From the IMG/VR virus record IMGVR_UViG_3300017769_000154, positions 1 to 21,703 of that record: a stretch of DNA of 21,703 bases; one strand, 5' to 3'. Origin of the DNA: a virus. Under the pieces are notes generated by a model. The model was given only the letters and a program-made list of their open reading frames with translations. It did no database searches and was not told where the DNA came from. This document shows positions 5,743 through 14,600 of this stretch, piece after piece; the first letter of the stretch is position 1; every line of letters begins with the position of its first letter. Position numbers and translations under genes: made by a program.

Positions 5743-8552
5743 TATATTGTTCCAAACGCTGTGATATCACCCTTAAGTGTTAAGTTGCCATTTACATCTA
5801 GTTTCATTAAATCGCTGTCGTTTAAACTAAATATTAAACTATTTCCACTATCTCTTAGTTCGAATCCATTCAGACCTGGAACTCTAACTTTAGTAATATC
5901 AGCATTACCAAGTGTAATTTCATTTGAGGCTGTCCCAGAGGATGCTGCAGCTTGATTACCAATAACAGTAACGTTGCATAACCCCGTTCCTTGGCAGGTA
6001 TTATATCCAATAATTGTGTTCAGCATACCCGTAGTTAAGTTAAAACCAGAGTACATGCCAACTAAAACGTTTCCACCTCCTGTTGTTAAGTTTTTCCCTG
6101 CATTTGCACCCAAGACCGTATTGCCAGTAGTAGATGTAGCACACAATAAAGTCATTGAACCTACCGCAACGTTACTGGCTCCTGTGCTCGACTGATTACC
6201 TCCCATTGATCTATAGCCAATAGCAACTGATGCAAAGTCAGCCAAGCTGGGTGTAGGAATGTGACAGATACCAGCCATATCACCAATATTAACTCTACCA
6301 TTGCCTACTGTATTACAAAACGCAGCGCATTGACCGATTGCTATATTACTTGCCCCTGTTGTATTACACATTAATGCAGAATATCCAACAGCAACGTTAT
6401 AATGTCCAGATTGAGTCTGCTGCAGAGTTGAACTACCAACAGCAATATTGCCAAAGCCTTTATTGTTCGCCAAGGCGCCTACACCAACACCTACGTTATG
6501 ACTACACACGTTTCTCAGCAATGCGGTGGCACCTACTGCTACGTTATAGTCGCCAGTAACGTTTTCACTTAAGCTGCACCAACCAATAGCTGTGTTACAA
6601 ATTATTGTGGTACCACACCTGCTAGACTCATAACCAATAGCTACGTTACAACCTCCTGTTGTTATACATGTTGTTATATCTTTTAGTGCAAAATATCCAA
6701 CAGCAACGTTTTCACAGCTGTTAATGCCAGCACACATTGCATTTGTACCTAAAACTGTATTATATTTACCGTTGGTATTGAGTTTCATGGCACAATTACC
6801 AATTGCAAGGTTCCAATGACCACCAGTATTTGAACATAGCGCGCTATGACCAATTGCAATTGTTTGTTGCACTTGGCCGTTTATTGATGCATTTATACCA
6901 ATAGCTATATTACACATACCAGTAGTACCATTACGCATAGCACCATAGCCTAGTACAGTATTTTGCTTACCAGTAGTTATATTACATCCAGCGTTTAAAC
7001 CAACAGCTGTATTCTGAGATGCGCCTGCTCCATTAGTACAATGTAAAGCATTTTTCCCAATGGCCGTATTATTTTCAGCTATATTGGCATATAGTGCCTG
7101 TTCGCCGACTGCAGTATTATTAAATGATCCTACACCAAGCTGAGCCGCTCCGCGGCCTACTATTGTATTTCCAGTACCTGTTGTATTATCTGCCATAGCC
7201 AAATGGCCTATAGCGACATTTCTACTACCAGATACGTTAGAGCAAAGAGCAAAGGCGCCTAAAGCAGTATTGTCTATACCAGAACTATTTACAAATAATG
7301 ATCCAGAACCCACGGCTGTATTACAACTACCAGTGGTTGTTCTTAAAGAGCAAAAACCTATACCAACATTATGTTGTCCTGCAATATTTGCACATAATGC
7401 TTGAGTGCCAATAGCTATATTGGCATTAGCACCATTGTCATTTTTAAGTGCGTCTGTACCTAATCCAACACTTGCACCATCCGCTGAACCATCTGTAAGA
7501 TCATTAATAGCAGATGCACCACCAGATGGTGCGTTATTATCTACGTAATCTTTAACGGCTGCTGATGTAGGAATAGTAGTATCATTATCATTTGAACCAA
7601 TTCCCTCGGACTCAATTACAAGTGTACTAGCTGCTATTTTGGAAGTAGTTATTCCAGTTACTCTACCCATAATAAAGGTTGAATTGACAGCACTATCAAT
7701 TATTCCCATAGTCCGGGCTGAATCGACAGCCGGAACCCAATCGTAATCAGATCCGCTCCAACTTAAAACTTCTCCTGATGCCGCGGTTGATCGATTTAAG
7801 TGAGTGTCTACAGAACCATCACCATAGCTACCAGCAGCAATAATCTGATCGTCAACGTAATCTTTAACGGCCGCGGATGTGGGCATGGTCGTTTCATTAT
7901 CATTTGAACCAATTCCCTCTGCCTCAGTAATTAGTGTAGCAGGAGCAAAATGAGTAGTATTAATATTGCCTTGCCTTGCTTGCACATATGCCGCATTGAC
8001 AGCGCTGTTGATTATTCCGATAGTAGCGGCTGAATCTATGTTATCTAAAATTATAGATCCACCTAATGATACGCTACTTCCGTTTATAGTAATAGAAGAA
8101 TTAGAAAGCTTTGCATTAGTGATAGCACCGTTTAGTTGTGTATTAGATACGCCACCAGGTTTTATGCTTACTACGCCACTAGATACAGAAAAATCAGCAT
8201 TAGCAAAGGATGCTACACCTTTGTTAGTTGTGGATGCCTCTTCACCACTAAATACACCTGTACTAGAATTATAATCAAGTCCTTCACCGGCTGATAAAGC
8301 AGCCTTAGCACGAGTTTCTAATTCACCATCAAGTTCATCAAGAGCACCTGTAATAGTTGGAGCAGACAGGGATGATGATGTATAATTGATATTACCTATT
8401 TCAGCATCTAATTCGTTAATAGCAGCTGATACATCACCAGTAGCAGTTGTTGTAAGAGCAGCTGCATCACCAACATCATCAATTAAATCATTAAACCGAT
8501 TTCTATGAGTGTTAATGTTATCGCCGAGCTGTACTTTAGTAACTTTAGCCAT
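5742..8552 (-). CDS. Long YadA-like beta-roll tail fibre, 936 aa
   Basis: Trimeric tail fibre/adhesin candidate. Residues 8-30 (QLGDNINTHRNRFNDLIDDV) are an attachment-type N-terminus. Residues 106-131 match the C-terminus of the 480-aa fibre, and 241-273 match the leftmost fibre. Residues 172-236 and 277-339 are an internal duplication (both contain EGIGSND...TSAAVKDYVD). Residues ~360-875 are about 28 YadA/Hep_Hag-type repeats (NTAVGxxAL). All 24 cysteines lie in the repeats and none in the first 386 residues. The last 60 residues (ITLGNADITKVRVPGL... LTLKGDITAFGTI) look like the collar that precedes a Peptidase_S74 chaperone in related fibres, but no chaperone follows. The start overlaps the end of the 70-aa gene by 8 nt; the ribosome site (AGAGA) is weak. 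An exact late octamer lies 140 nt upstream. Confidence 0.88.
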   Translation of the reverse strand: MAKVTKVQLGDNINTHRNRFNDLIDDVGDAAALTTTATGDVSAAINELDAEIGNINYTSSSLSAPTITGALDELDGELETRAKAALSAGEGLDYNSSTGVFSGEEASTTNKGVASFANADFSVSSGVVSIKPGGVSNTQLNGAITNAKLSNSSITINGSSVSLGGSIILDNIDSAATIGIINSAVNAAYVQARQGNINTTHFAPATLITEAEGIGSNDNETTMPTSAAVKDYVDDQIIAAGSYGDGSVDTHLNRSTAASGEVLSWSGSDYDWVPAVDSARTMGIIDSAVNSTFIMGRVTGITTSKIAASTLVIESEGIGSNDNDTTIPTSAAVKDYVDNNAPSGGASAINDLTDGSADGASVGLGTDALKNDNGANANIAIGTQALCANIAGQHNVGIGFCSLRTTTGSCNTAVGSGSLFVNSSGIDNTALGAFALCSNVSGSRNVAIGHLAMADNTTGTGNTIVGRGAAQLGVGSFNNTAVGEQALYANIAENNTAIGKNALHCTNGAGASQNTAVGLNAGCNITTGKQNTVLGYGAMRNGTTGMCNIAIGINASINGQVQQTIAIGHSALCSNTGGHWNLAIGNCAMKLNTNGKYNTVLGTNAMCAGINSCENVAVGYFALKDITTCITTGGCNVAIGYESSRCGTTIICNTAIGWCSLSENVTGDYNVAVGATALLRNVCSHNVGVGVGALANNKGFGNIAVGSSTLQQTQSGHYNVAVGYSALMCNTTGASNIAIGQCAAFCNTVGNGRVNIGDMAGICHIPTPSLADFASVAIGYRSMGGNQSSTGASNVAVGSMTLLCATSTTGNTVLGANAGKNLTTGGGNVLVGMYSGFNLTTGMLNTIIGYNTCQGTGLCNVTVIGNQAAASSGTASNEITLGNADITKVRVPGLNGFELRDSGNSLIFSLNDSDLMKLDVNGNLTLKGDITAFGTI
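5928..7475 (-). repeat. Tandem beta-roll repeats encoded in the 936-aa fibre
   Basis: Protein-level tandem repeats of about 17-18 residues (51-54 nt), consensus NTTGxxNTAVGxxALxx, diverged at the DNA level. Cysteine recurs at three positions: immediately before NTAVG, two residues after the VG/IG glycine, and after the AL pair. Confidence 0.8.
7536..8039 (-). repeat. Internal duplication around a shared module in the fibre N-terminal half
   Basis: Two copies of a ~65-residue unit, at 7845-8039 and 7536-7724. Each opens with IDSA/VDSA...GII(N/D)SAVN and closes with EGIGSND(N)xTTxPTSAAVKDYVD. The segment between them holds the 33-residue module also present at 1609-1707 in the other fibre. Confidence 0.8.
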
Positions 8553-8757
8553 TTTTATTTTTCTCTACTAGTTGACTCAAAAGCGCTTTTATATCGGACA
8601 TGTCAGACTTTAATTGTTTCAATTCAGCCTTTTCTTGCCTTTTGCTATCAAGTAATTTTCTTTGTCTTTCAACTTCATTAGTATTTATATTTAATATAGC
8701 CCCAGTTTGTAAATCTCTAACAAAATTAGGATCGCCCTCTACTTTTCTATAACCCAT
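8545..8757 (-). CDS. Small coiled-coil protein, 70 aa
   Basis: Function not established. The N-terminal 30 residues (YRKVEGDPNFVRDLQTGAIL) are of a type seen in small proteins of marine T4-like phages. Residues ~30-68 are strongly charged and heptad-like (RQRKLLDSKRQEKAELKQL, then DIKALLSQLVEK), predicting a coiled coil. There is no Shine-Dalgarno; the start overlaps the previous stop as TAATG, so translation probably depends on the 567-aa gene. Its 3' end overlaps the fibre start by 8 nt. A small coiled-coil protein directly before a trimeric fibre could be a connector or oligomerisation partner; this is inference. Confidence 0.75.
   Translation of the reverse strand: MGYRKVEGDPNFVRDLQTGAILNINTNEVERQRKLLDSKRQEKAELKQLKSDMSDIKALLSQLVEKNKNG
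8692..8699 (-). promoter_or_regulatory. Candidate intragenic late promoter ahead of the long fibre
   Basis: Exact TATAAATA on the minus strand, followed by C, inside the 70-aa gene and 140 nt upstream of the 936-aa fibre start. It could give the fibre its own late transcript. Being inside coding sequence (Asn-Ile-Asn-Thr codons), it could also be chance. Confidence 0.4.
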
Positions 8758-10460
8758 TATACAGTCGCAATTGTTCTTAAATTTCTAATACTTGGTACTA
8801 AAGCACTATTCTCTGATTTAAACACAACTTTAATTTGATATGTATCAAACGATGAATCCATATCAAAGGTATTAAATTCATATTCTCTCAAAGTGTCACC
8901 TCTAGAAATATCATTATAGTTTGATATATTTGGCCCTTCTGGCGATTTACTAAAGTAGTTCCAATTTATTTCATCAATTTCGTTATCATCTCTATTACAT
9001 GTTCTATACATCACATCAAAGTCAGATTGCTCAGGGCGATAAGCATCCACCAAAACTCTAATACTCTGAGCAGGATTTTTTTGAATTAAGTTATAAGGTA
9101 TAGTAACATGTTTTGCAATTGCTGATCCAAATTTAGGATCTGTTTCAGGAACAAATGGTAATGTTGTTAATTTATTTTTACCAATTGTAAATGGTGCGTT
9201 ATCTGAATCAGGATTATCAATAAATGCTGATCCTAAATAAGCACTCATATGTGTCGCATTAATTGCAGGAGCGACATTATCATTTGTAGTATTCATACCA
9301 ATTTTTATAGTCATCGAAGAATTACCAGATAGTTGGCTTTGTTCTTGATTACTGTCTGCAATTACAAATGGCACTTTAAAACCATTCATACCATAAGTTT
9401 CAATTGGCATATTAGTGGTTGATGCATATTTAGTGTTAATCGTTAATGTGGCATCGCTATCCATAATATCTGCAAATTGAGTAAAATCACCTGTAGCAAA
9501 AAGTGTGGTGCTTTCCGGAACGATAGTAGGCGCATTTAATTGCATGACACCAAATCTATATTGCTGAGTAGCTAGCAAACCATTACCACCTGCTTTAATA
9601 CTAGAATCGGCGTTAGAATCCATAGTAATAATATAACCCGATGCATCAACATCAGTAATAGTTCTATTACCTAAAATAGATGATCCAAACACACCTGCTG
9701 TTGTACTAGCAGCAGTAACAGTATTATTTGAAGCATTAGTATCATTTGAAAGCGTTACTACATCACCAGTAAGATAACCATGATTTTCATGTATAACTTT
9801 TAGCTGATTACTTCCTGCAGTGAAAATTAAAGGAGCATCAATATTTCCATTGTCTGATAAAGATTTAATGGGAGGTGCTGACGCTTTAAATGTTGCAAAA
9901 GAGTTTTGATGCGTAAATTTTGCTTTATATATTTTATATGCTAAATCTAAATCTTGTCTAGGAGTCCAAGAAGTTCCATTAGATGATTGATACAATACAC
10001 CAGATGCTGGTTGAGTTTTAACTCTTGACACTGTACTTGCAACACCATTAATCCACTGGAACTCACCCATATTAGCATGCCATAATTGGTAATGGCCAGG
10101 TGTTGCGTTTGTATATACTACTAAAGCTACTGCAGAACGCTCAGGTATTAATACCGGTTCAGTAAACGTAAATTTCATTTCCGGCAATGTGCCGCTTTGA
10201 TTCCACGCAGTATTTGCAACTGCCCTTACTTCTGCAGCGGTTTTTGTTACTCTAGTTCCAGGAATAAAGGTCTTTGATGACGGAATTCCATTAATGACAG
10301 GACGTAATTCAAACGTTATAGCAGCCTGAGGATCTGTAGCAGCAGGAGCACTATAGAAATATAAGCTCGCAGCTGTCAGTACTATTCCACCAGGTTCTGT
10401 AACTCTAATAGTTTGAGCAACCGGATTTATTACTTGTGTTAAATTATTTAAACCTGTCAT
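8757..10460 (-). CDS. Baseplate-periphery structural protein, 567 aa
   Basis: Probable baseplate or fibre-attachment protein. Residues ~1-135 form a beta-rich domain (GIVLTAASLYFYSAP, later ERSAVALVVYTNATPGHYQLW) resembling jelly-roll attachment domains. The C-terminal ~150 residues (AKHVTIPYNL...SIRVLVDAYRP...DVMYRTC...FKSENSALVPSIRNLRTIA) follow a pattern found at the ends of large DUF4815-type structural proteins in T4-like and other large phages: a Y(I/V)TxxV strand, a VxxxAYxP strand, a VxYR strand and a final VPxIxxLRxIA strand. The gene is coupled at both ends through TAATG overlaps (368-aa gene before, 70-aa gene after), and AGAGAA lies upstream. No enzymatic motif is visible. Exact T4 counterpart uncertain; gp10-like role possible. 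Confidence 0.75.
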   Translation of the reverse strand: MTGLNNLTQVINPVAQTIRVTEPGGIVLTAASLYFYSAPAATDPQAAITFELRPVINGIPSSKTFIPGTRVTKTAAEVRAVANTAWNQSGTLPEMKFTFTEPVLIPERSAVALVVYTNATPGHYQLWHANMGEFQWINGVASTVSRVKTQPASGVLYQSSNGTSWTPRQDLDLAYKIYKAKFTHQNSFATFKASAPPIKSLSDNGNIDAPLIFTAGSNQLKVIHENHGYLTGDVVTLSNDTNASNNTVTAASTTAGVFGSSILGNRTITDVDASGYIITMDSNADSSIKAGGNGLLATQQYRFGVMQLNAPTIVPESTTLFATGDFTQFADIMDSDATLTINTKYASTTNMPIETYGMNGFKVPFVIADSNQEQSQLSGNSSMTIKIGMNTTNDNVAPAINATHMSAYLGSAFIDNPDSDNAPFTIGKNKLTTLPFVPETDPKFGSAIAKHVTIPYNLIQKNPAQSIRVLVDAYRPEQSDFDVMYRTCNRDDNEIDEINWNYFSKSPEGPNISNYNDISRGDTLREYEFNTFDMDSSFDTYQIKVVFKSENSALVPSIRNLRTIATV

Positions 10461-11566
10461 TACTTTTCTCTTTTAGCTATTGTCAAACCAAGTGTAATAA
10501 ACTGTAAAGTTCTATAAACAAAGTTTAAACCTGATTGGAAATTTCTATGTTTGCCAGATCCAAAGTTTACATAATCAATGAATTCTTGGAAATGTCTATC
10601 TGCAGTACCATTATTAATAGCTTGTCTACCAAGGTGTCTATAACCTCTACGTAAAGCTTCACCCCACCATTTTCCATGGAACTTACGAATACACCAGACT
10701 TCTGCTTTTCTTTTCTCGCGAGCATTCAAGATAGTAGATCCTATTTCATTCGCATATGTGGCTACTACACAGCTGCTATTTTCGGCATTATCAGAAGAAG
10801 TTTCACCATCATTTACAGTGATTGACTGCCCCTTGTTATGATCTTTAGTGCCCGTAGTAGTACCACTCTTAGTACTTTTTCCTTCATCGTCTAACCAGCC
10901 ATGTTGTTTTGCTGTATTTTCTGTCATGTAGTAATTATAACCATCATGACCTAAAACAGTAATCATTTTATTACCACCTCTATCATTATCATCATTTCCT
11001 CTAGAAATAACAGTTCCTGCAGATGGCGGTGGAACGTAATTAGGATTTGCAATTTCTACTTGACCATCGATATAGTGGTCTGTATAGCTATAACTAATAT
11101 GTCCTCCGGCTTGATATACGCTAGAAGCATATGATATAGAGCCTTCAAAGTTATTGTCAGATCTGTCGCATACATTTAGTGTAATATTGCCTGTCGAGAA
11201 AAAGAAATCAGCCTTTCTTTGGAGATAAAATATACCTTCTATTTTACCATTAGCATCACTGTATAAACTGGAAGCACCACCACCTAAAGCAGTAGGATAG
11301 CCCGTATCATTTACATATGTTTCACCAGGATTTTTATAAACCGAGTTTCTATCAGGCAATGAGAAGTTTGAAATTTGAGTTGCATCAGTTGATACATATC
11401 CTGTAGAATCGATACCCGCGCAGAAAAACCAATGGCGAGTGCTAGGGCGTAAACCGTTAAATGTGATTTTAATAAAGTTTGGACGACACACTGGAATAGG
11501 ATCAAAACCTAGATCTACTTCTCTAGTTGCTTCTTTATCAACCCATATAGTTTTTGCATTCGACAT
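10460..11566 (-). CDS. Baseplate/tail structural protein with Cys-led C-terminal domain, 368 aa
   Basis: Likely peripheral baseplate protein. Residues ~30-155 (FNGLRPSTRHWFFCAGI ... SDANGKIEGIFYLQ ... ITLNVCDRSDNN...YASSVYQAGG) match the common large-phage tail pattern GLKPNT-x-FFDG, TDxNGxVSGxFxIP, FRLTDS and ASAxYxAxG. A glycine/asparagine/threonine-rich linker follows (about 180-262). The C-terminal domain opens with CVVATYANE at residue 266 and continues with a basic, aromatic segment (EVWCIRKFHGKWWGEALRRG at ~289-308) and a hydrophobic end. Its layout recalls CFI-box-type C-terminal domains, but the match is loose. The gene has AAGGA upstream, an exact late octamer 19 nt before the ATG, and its stop overlaps the next start as TAATG. 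Confidence 0.75.
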   Translation of the reverse strand: MSNAKTIWVDKEATREVDLGFDPIPVCRPNFIKITFNGLRPSTRHWFFCAGIDSTGYVSTDATQISNFSLPDRNSVYKNPGETYVNDTGYPTALGGGASSLYSDANGKIEGIFYLQRKADFFFSTGNITLNVCDRSDNNFEGSISYASSVYQAGGHISYSYTDHYIDGQVEIANPNYVPPPSAGTVISRGNDDNDRGGNKMITVLGHDGYNYYMTENTAKQHGWLDDEGKSTKSGTTTGTKDHNKGQSITVNDGETSSDNAENSSCVVATYANEIGSTILNAREKRKAEVWCIRKFHGKWWGEALRRGYRHLGRQAINNGTADRHFQEFIDYVNFGSGKHRNFQSGLNFVYRTLQFITLGLTIAKREK

Positions 11567-11584
11567 ATTATATCCTTATATTTC

Positions 11585-11592
11585 TATTTATA
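11585..11592 (-). promoter_or_regulatory. T4-type late promoter before the 368-aa gene
   Basis: Exact TATAAATA on the minus strand, followed by G, in the 44-nt gap after the 1003-aa gene. The start point would be only about 12 nt before the ATG at 11566, with AAGGA in the short leader. It would drive the six-gene unit 368-567-70-936-400-150. Confidence 0.78.
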
Positions 11593-11610
11593 TATGTGCT
11601 AATATTTTCA

Positions 11611-14600
11611 TCAAAGCGCATTATCTTTTAAAAACGCTGCGTAAGTACTATAGCCAAGACGTTTCCAATATGGATCAATATCTTCTAATTGATTGCCTTG
11701 GTGTTCAATTCTATTGACCTCTGCATCGCCTTGGATATCTGTAACAACAGCTGATACATCCCATGCATCAGCGCTAGGCGACAGTCTACCTGATCCAGTA
11801 AATCTACGAGTAGTAAATGAATTAGCATCTATGGGGCCAGATACGGTTAATTGAGATAAGTATTCTTCTTCACTATGCACTGGCCAAACTGTGTCACCAA
11901 TTGCTAATGTATGCGCAGAGTTATTAGAATCATATTCTAGATTTAAATCATTCCAGAAAACTTTAGGAGTTACCATATTAGAAGATTTGCCAACTAGTGC
12001 CCGTTGCTCAATTGAATTTAAGCTAGATTGTGTGTTATGATCAAACTTATCAACTGTAAGTCCAAGCTTATACCTATCTAAACCATTTTCATCAATCACA
12101 GTAAGATCTTTTGTAGAAAGCTCTGACATTGTCAGGGTAGTGATTTCTTCTAAACCTTGGATTCTTCGTTCTAGCTGCCGTATCTGGCTCATCTTATAGC
12201 CAGTATTATTGGCTCTATTAGCTCTATGGTCTTTTTTATTTTTTACATATGGAAATAATGCTATGTCTGTAAGAGGCATACTTCCAGGGGGCAATTCAGG
12301 TACTCTTAATTCATATCCACTAATACCTTTCATAACATCAAAGTTTCCAGATTTAGAAAGATAAACTCGGTCAATTCTAGGTTCCCAATATTTAACTTCA
12401 CTTAAATTAATTAATGAATTGTTTTTAGGTAAACCAGCCTTTTTAATATAATTATCTGTAGAAATTTGTTTTGTAAATCTTAGATCAATTACTCTTTCTA
12501 AATGATATGTCTGTCCTAATTTACTTCTAAATGTTGGCATAGCCTTATAAGGAACATTATAACTATTACGAGTATAAACATTATTATTTGCTGTTATAGA
12601 TGTAAAGGTATCTATGCTATAACTAACAGTTCCAGCAGGAGCAGTTTCACCCGATTTTAATACTAATTTAGACGTACCAATGTGCGTATCAGTAATATCT
12701 TTTTGGATATCAAACTTATATTTGATTTCTTCGGATGTAGTGGTATCAGTAATTGAGTTCACAACCATTATTTCATCTTGAACAGTAATTTCATTATTAG
12801 TCAGGCTTACGCCTGTTGCTGTTACATTACTATTATATGTTCTACCGCCGACACTATATGTTCTTTGTTCATAGAATAAAACCTCATAGACATTACCATT
12901 TGTAATTATAGGTACACCTCCAGAGATGTCAGCACCAGTACCACTTAAATTAGATACTACAAAACCTTCAACAGGAAGATTAGATGTGGTATCAATTACA
13001 ATCCAATCTTCTGGATTTGTTACAGTTCCTGTACCTGTAATAGTGATTTTACTACTTGATGCTGTTAAAGCAGTATTAGTATGTTGTACATCAGCTGTAA
13101 TTGTACCACCGCTAGATGGGGCTTGATGAGGTCTATGTTTTGGTAAAGGATAAAGCAAAGAAGAAGAACGCCTATCCTGTACGCTATATGCCCCCTGAAT
13201 TGCTTTAATAGTTCCTACTAAATTATTACTACCATCTGAAAGCTTTCTTACATCAGCCATTTTTCTATTTTGGCCAGAACCATTGTTATGATTAAAGCTT
13301 AAATCAGCCATATGGACTTTATAATCAAAGTCAGTTCCATTAAATGATTTATCTAAATTAATAATTTTTACAGTACCCATAATTGCATTAGCAGAATCTA
13401 ATAGATTAGCTGTACCGCCGGTCGCTAATGAAATCAAATTACCTTCAACACTATCTAAAAGATAATAGTTACCTAAACTAAAATTTGTTGATTGATTAGT
13501 TTGCGTCGTAATATCATCTGTAGTGCTACGAGGTTTTGCAACTCTTAAAACAGTCTGTTCTAATTTTTGAACTCTGTACCCATCCACAAAACCAATGCCT
13601 GGTGAAACGATGATATTATAAAAATCTGAATCGGCGCTATCTGCTGAAACTTCACAAGCAAAAGTTCCTGATGGGTCTTTAGAAATAAAATCACCAGAAA
13701 TAGCAGATGTTCTATCGGCTAGCAACTTACCTAATTCATTAGTTTGAGAATCTTGTGTAATAATAGCTTCAGCAGCACCGTTGTTTATAGCCATAACAGG
13801 AATAAAAGTATCTGCTGATGTAATAACAGATTCTGTTACTAATGTTAATGTAATTTTGTATCTGTCTGCGCCAGGTGATGTGGTATTAAGTGTTGCTCCA
13901 GAGTTATCATATAACGCAGTGTCATCTGAAACTGTATGCACTTGTTCAACGGCTTTATAACCAACTGTTGCAGTTGGTTGAGTGTCATAAGGATCTAAAA
14001 CGATTAGTTGTTTATCCGCCCTTAGGAAAAACCCATTTGCAAACATATTTAAATCTGGTAATTCTACTAAAGAACCTCTACCTATTGGAGTATTGGCGCT
14101 TCCAATTGTAATACTTCCAGAACCAGACCAAACGGCTTCAGGTGTAATAGTATCACCAGCAGAGAATACACTTCTTCCACTTTGATTGTCACTTACATAT
14201 TCAACTAAAAGTGTATAACCAGGAGTAACAACGCCTGAACCAATATTTGTTAAAGCAGTTGCTTCAGCCTGAGTCAGCACTGCTTTAACTCTTACAGTGA
14301 GTCCATCACTATGAGATATTGTTTTACCCACAAGATCAGCAAATTCAGCAGCAGTTCCTGACCATCCTGATAAAACTATAAAATCAATAGCATTATCTCT
14401 AGCGGCTAGTGAACCTCCAGAAGCATTAATAATTGCTCCTTGCTTAAACATATAATTTCCAAGGCGTGCAACTTCTTTTTGAATAATAGTCTGCATTTGA
14501 GTAAGCTCTCTCGCTTGGAGTGCTCTACCACTATTAAAAAGAATTCTATGATAATCAGCGCTGTCAGTATAATCATCATTATAGACATCACTAAAAGTTG

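Noticed and set aside
7966-8274. Plus-strand open frame of 102 codons
   Set aside because: Antisense to the fibre N-terminal half, whose sense frame shows clear fibre motifs and module sharing.
1-8552. Diversity-generating retroelement acting on the fibre genes
   Set aside because: No reverse transcriptase and no template/variable repeat pair with adenine-specific differences is visible; the duplications seen are ordinary module repeats. A cassette outside the window cannot be excluded.
5742-8552. Bacterial trimeric autotransporter adhesin gene in a host chromosome
   Set aside because: The repeats are YadA-like, but there is no signal peptide or C-terminal membrane anchor, and the gene is embedded in a T4-type baseplate cluster with overlapping phage structural genes.
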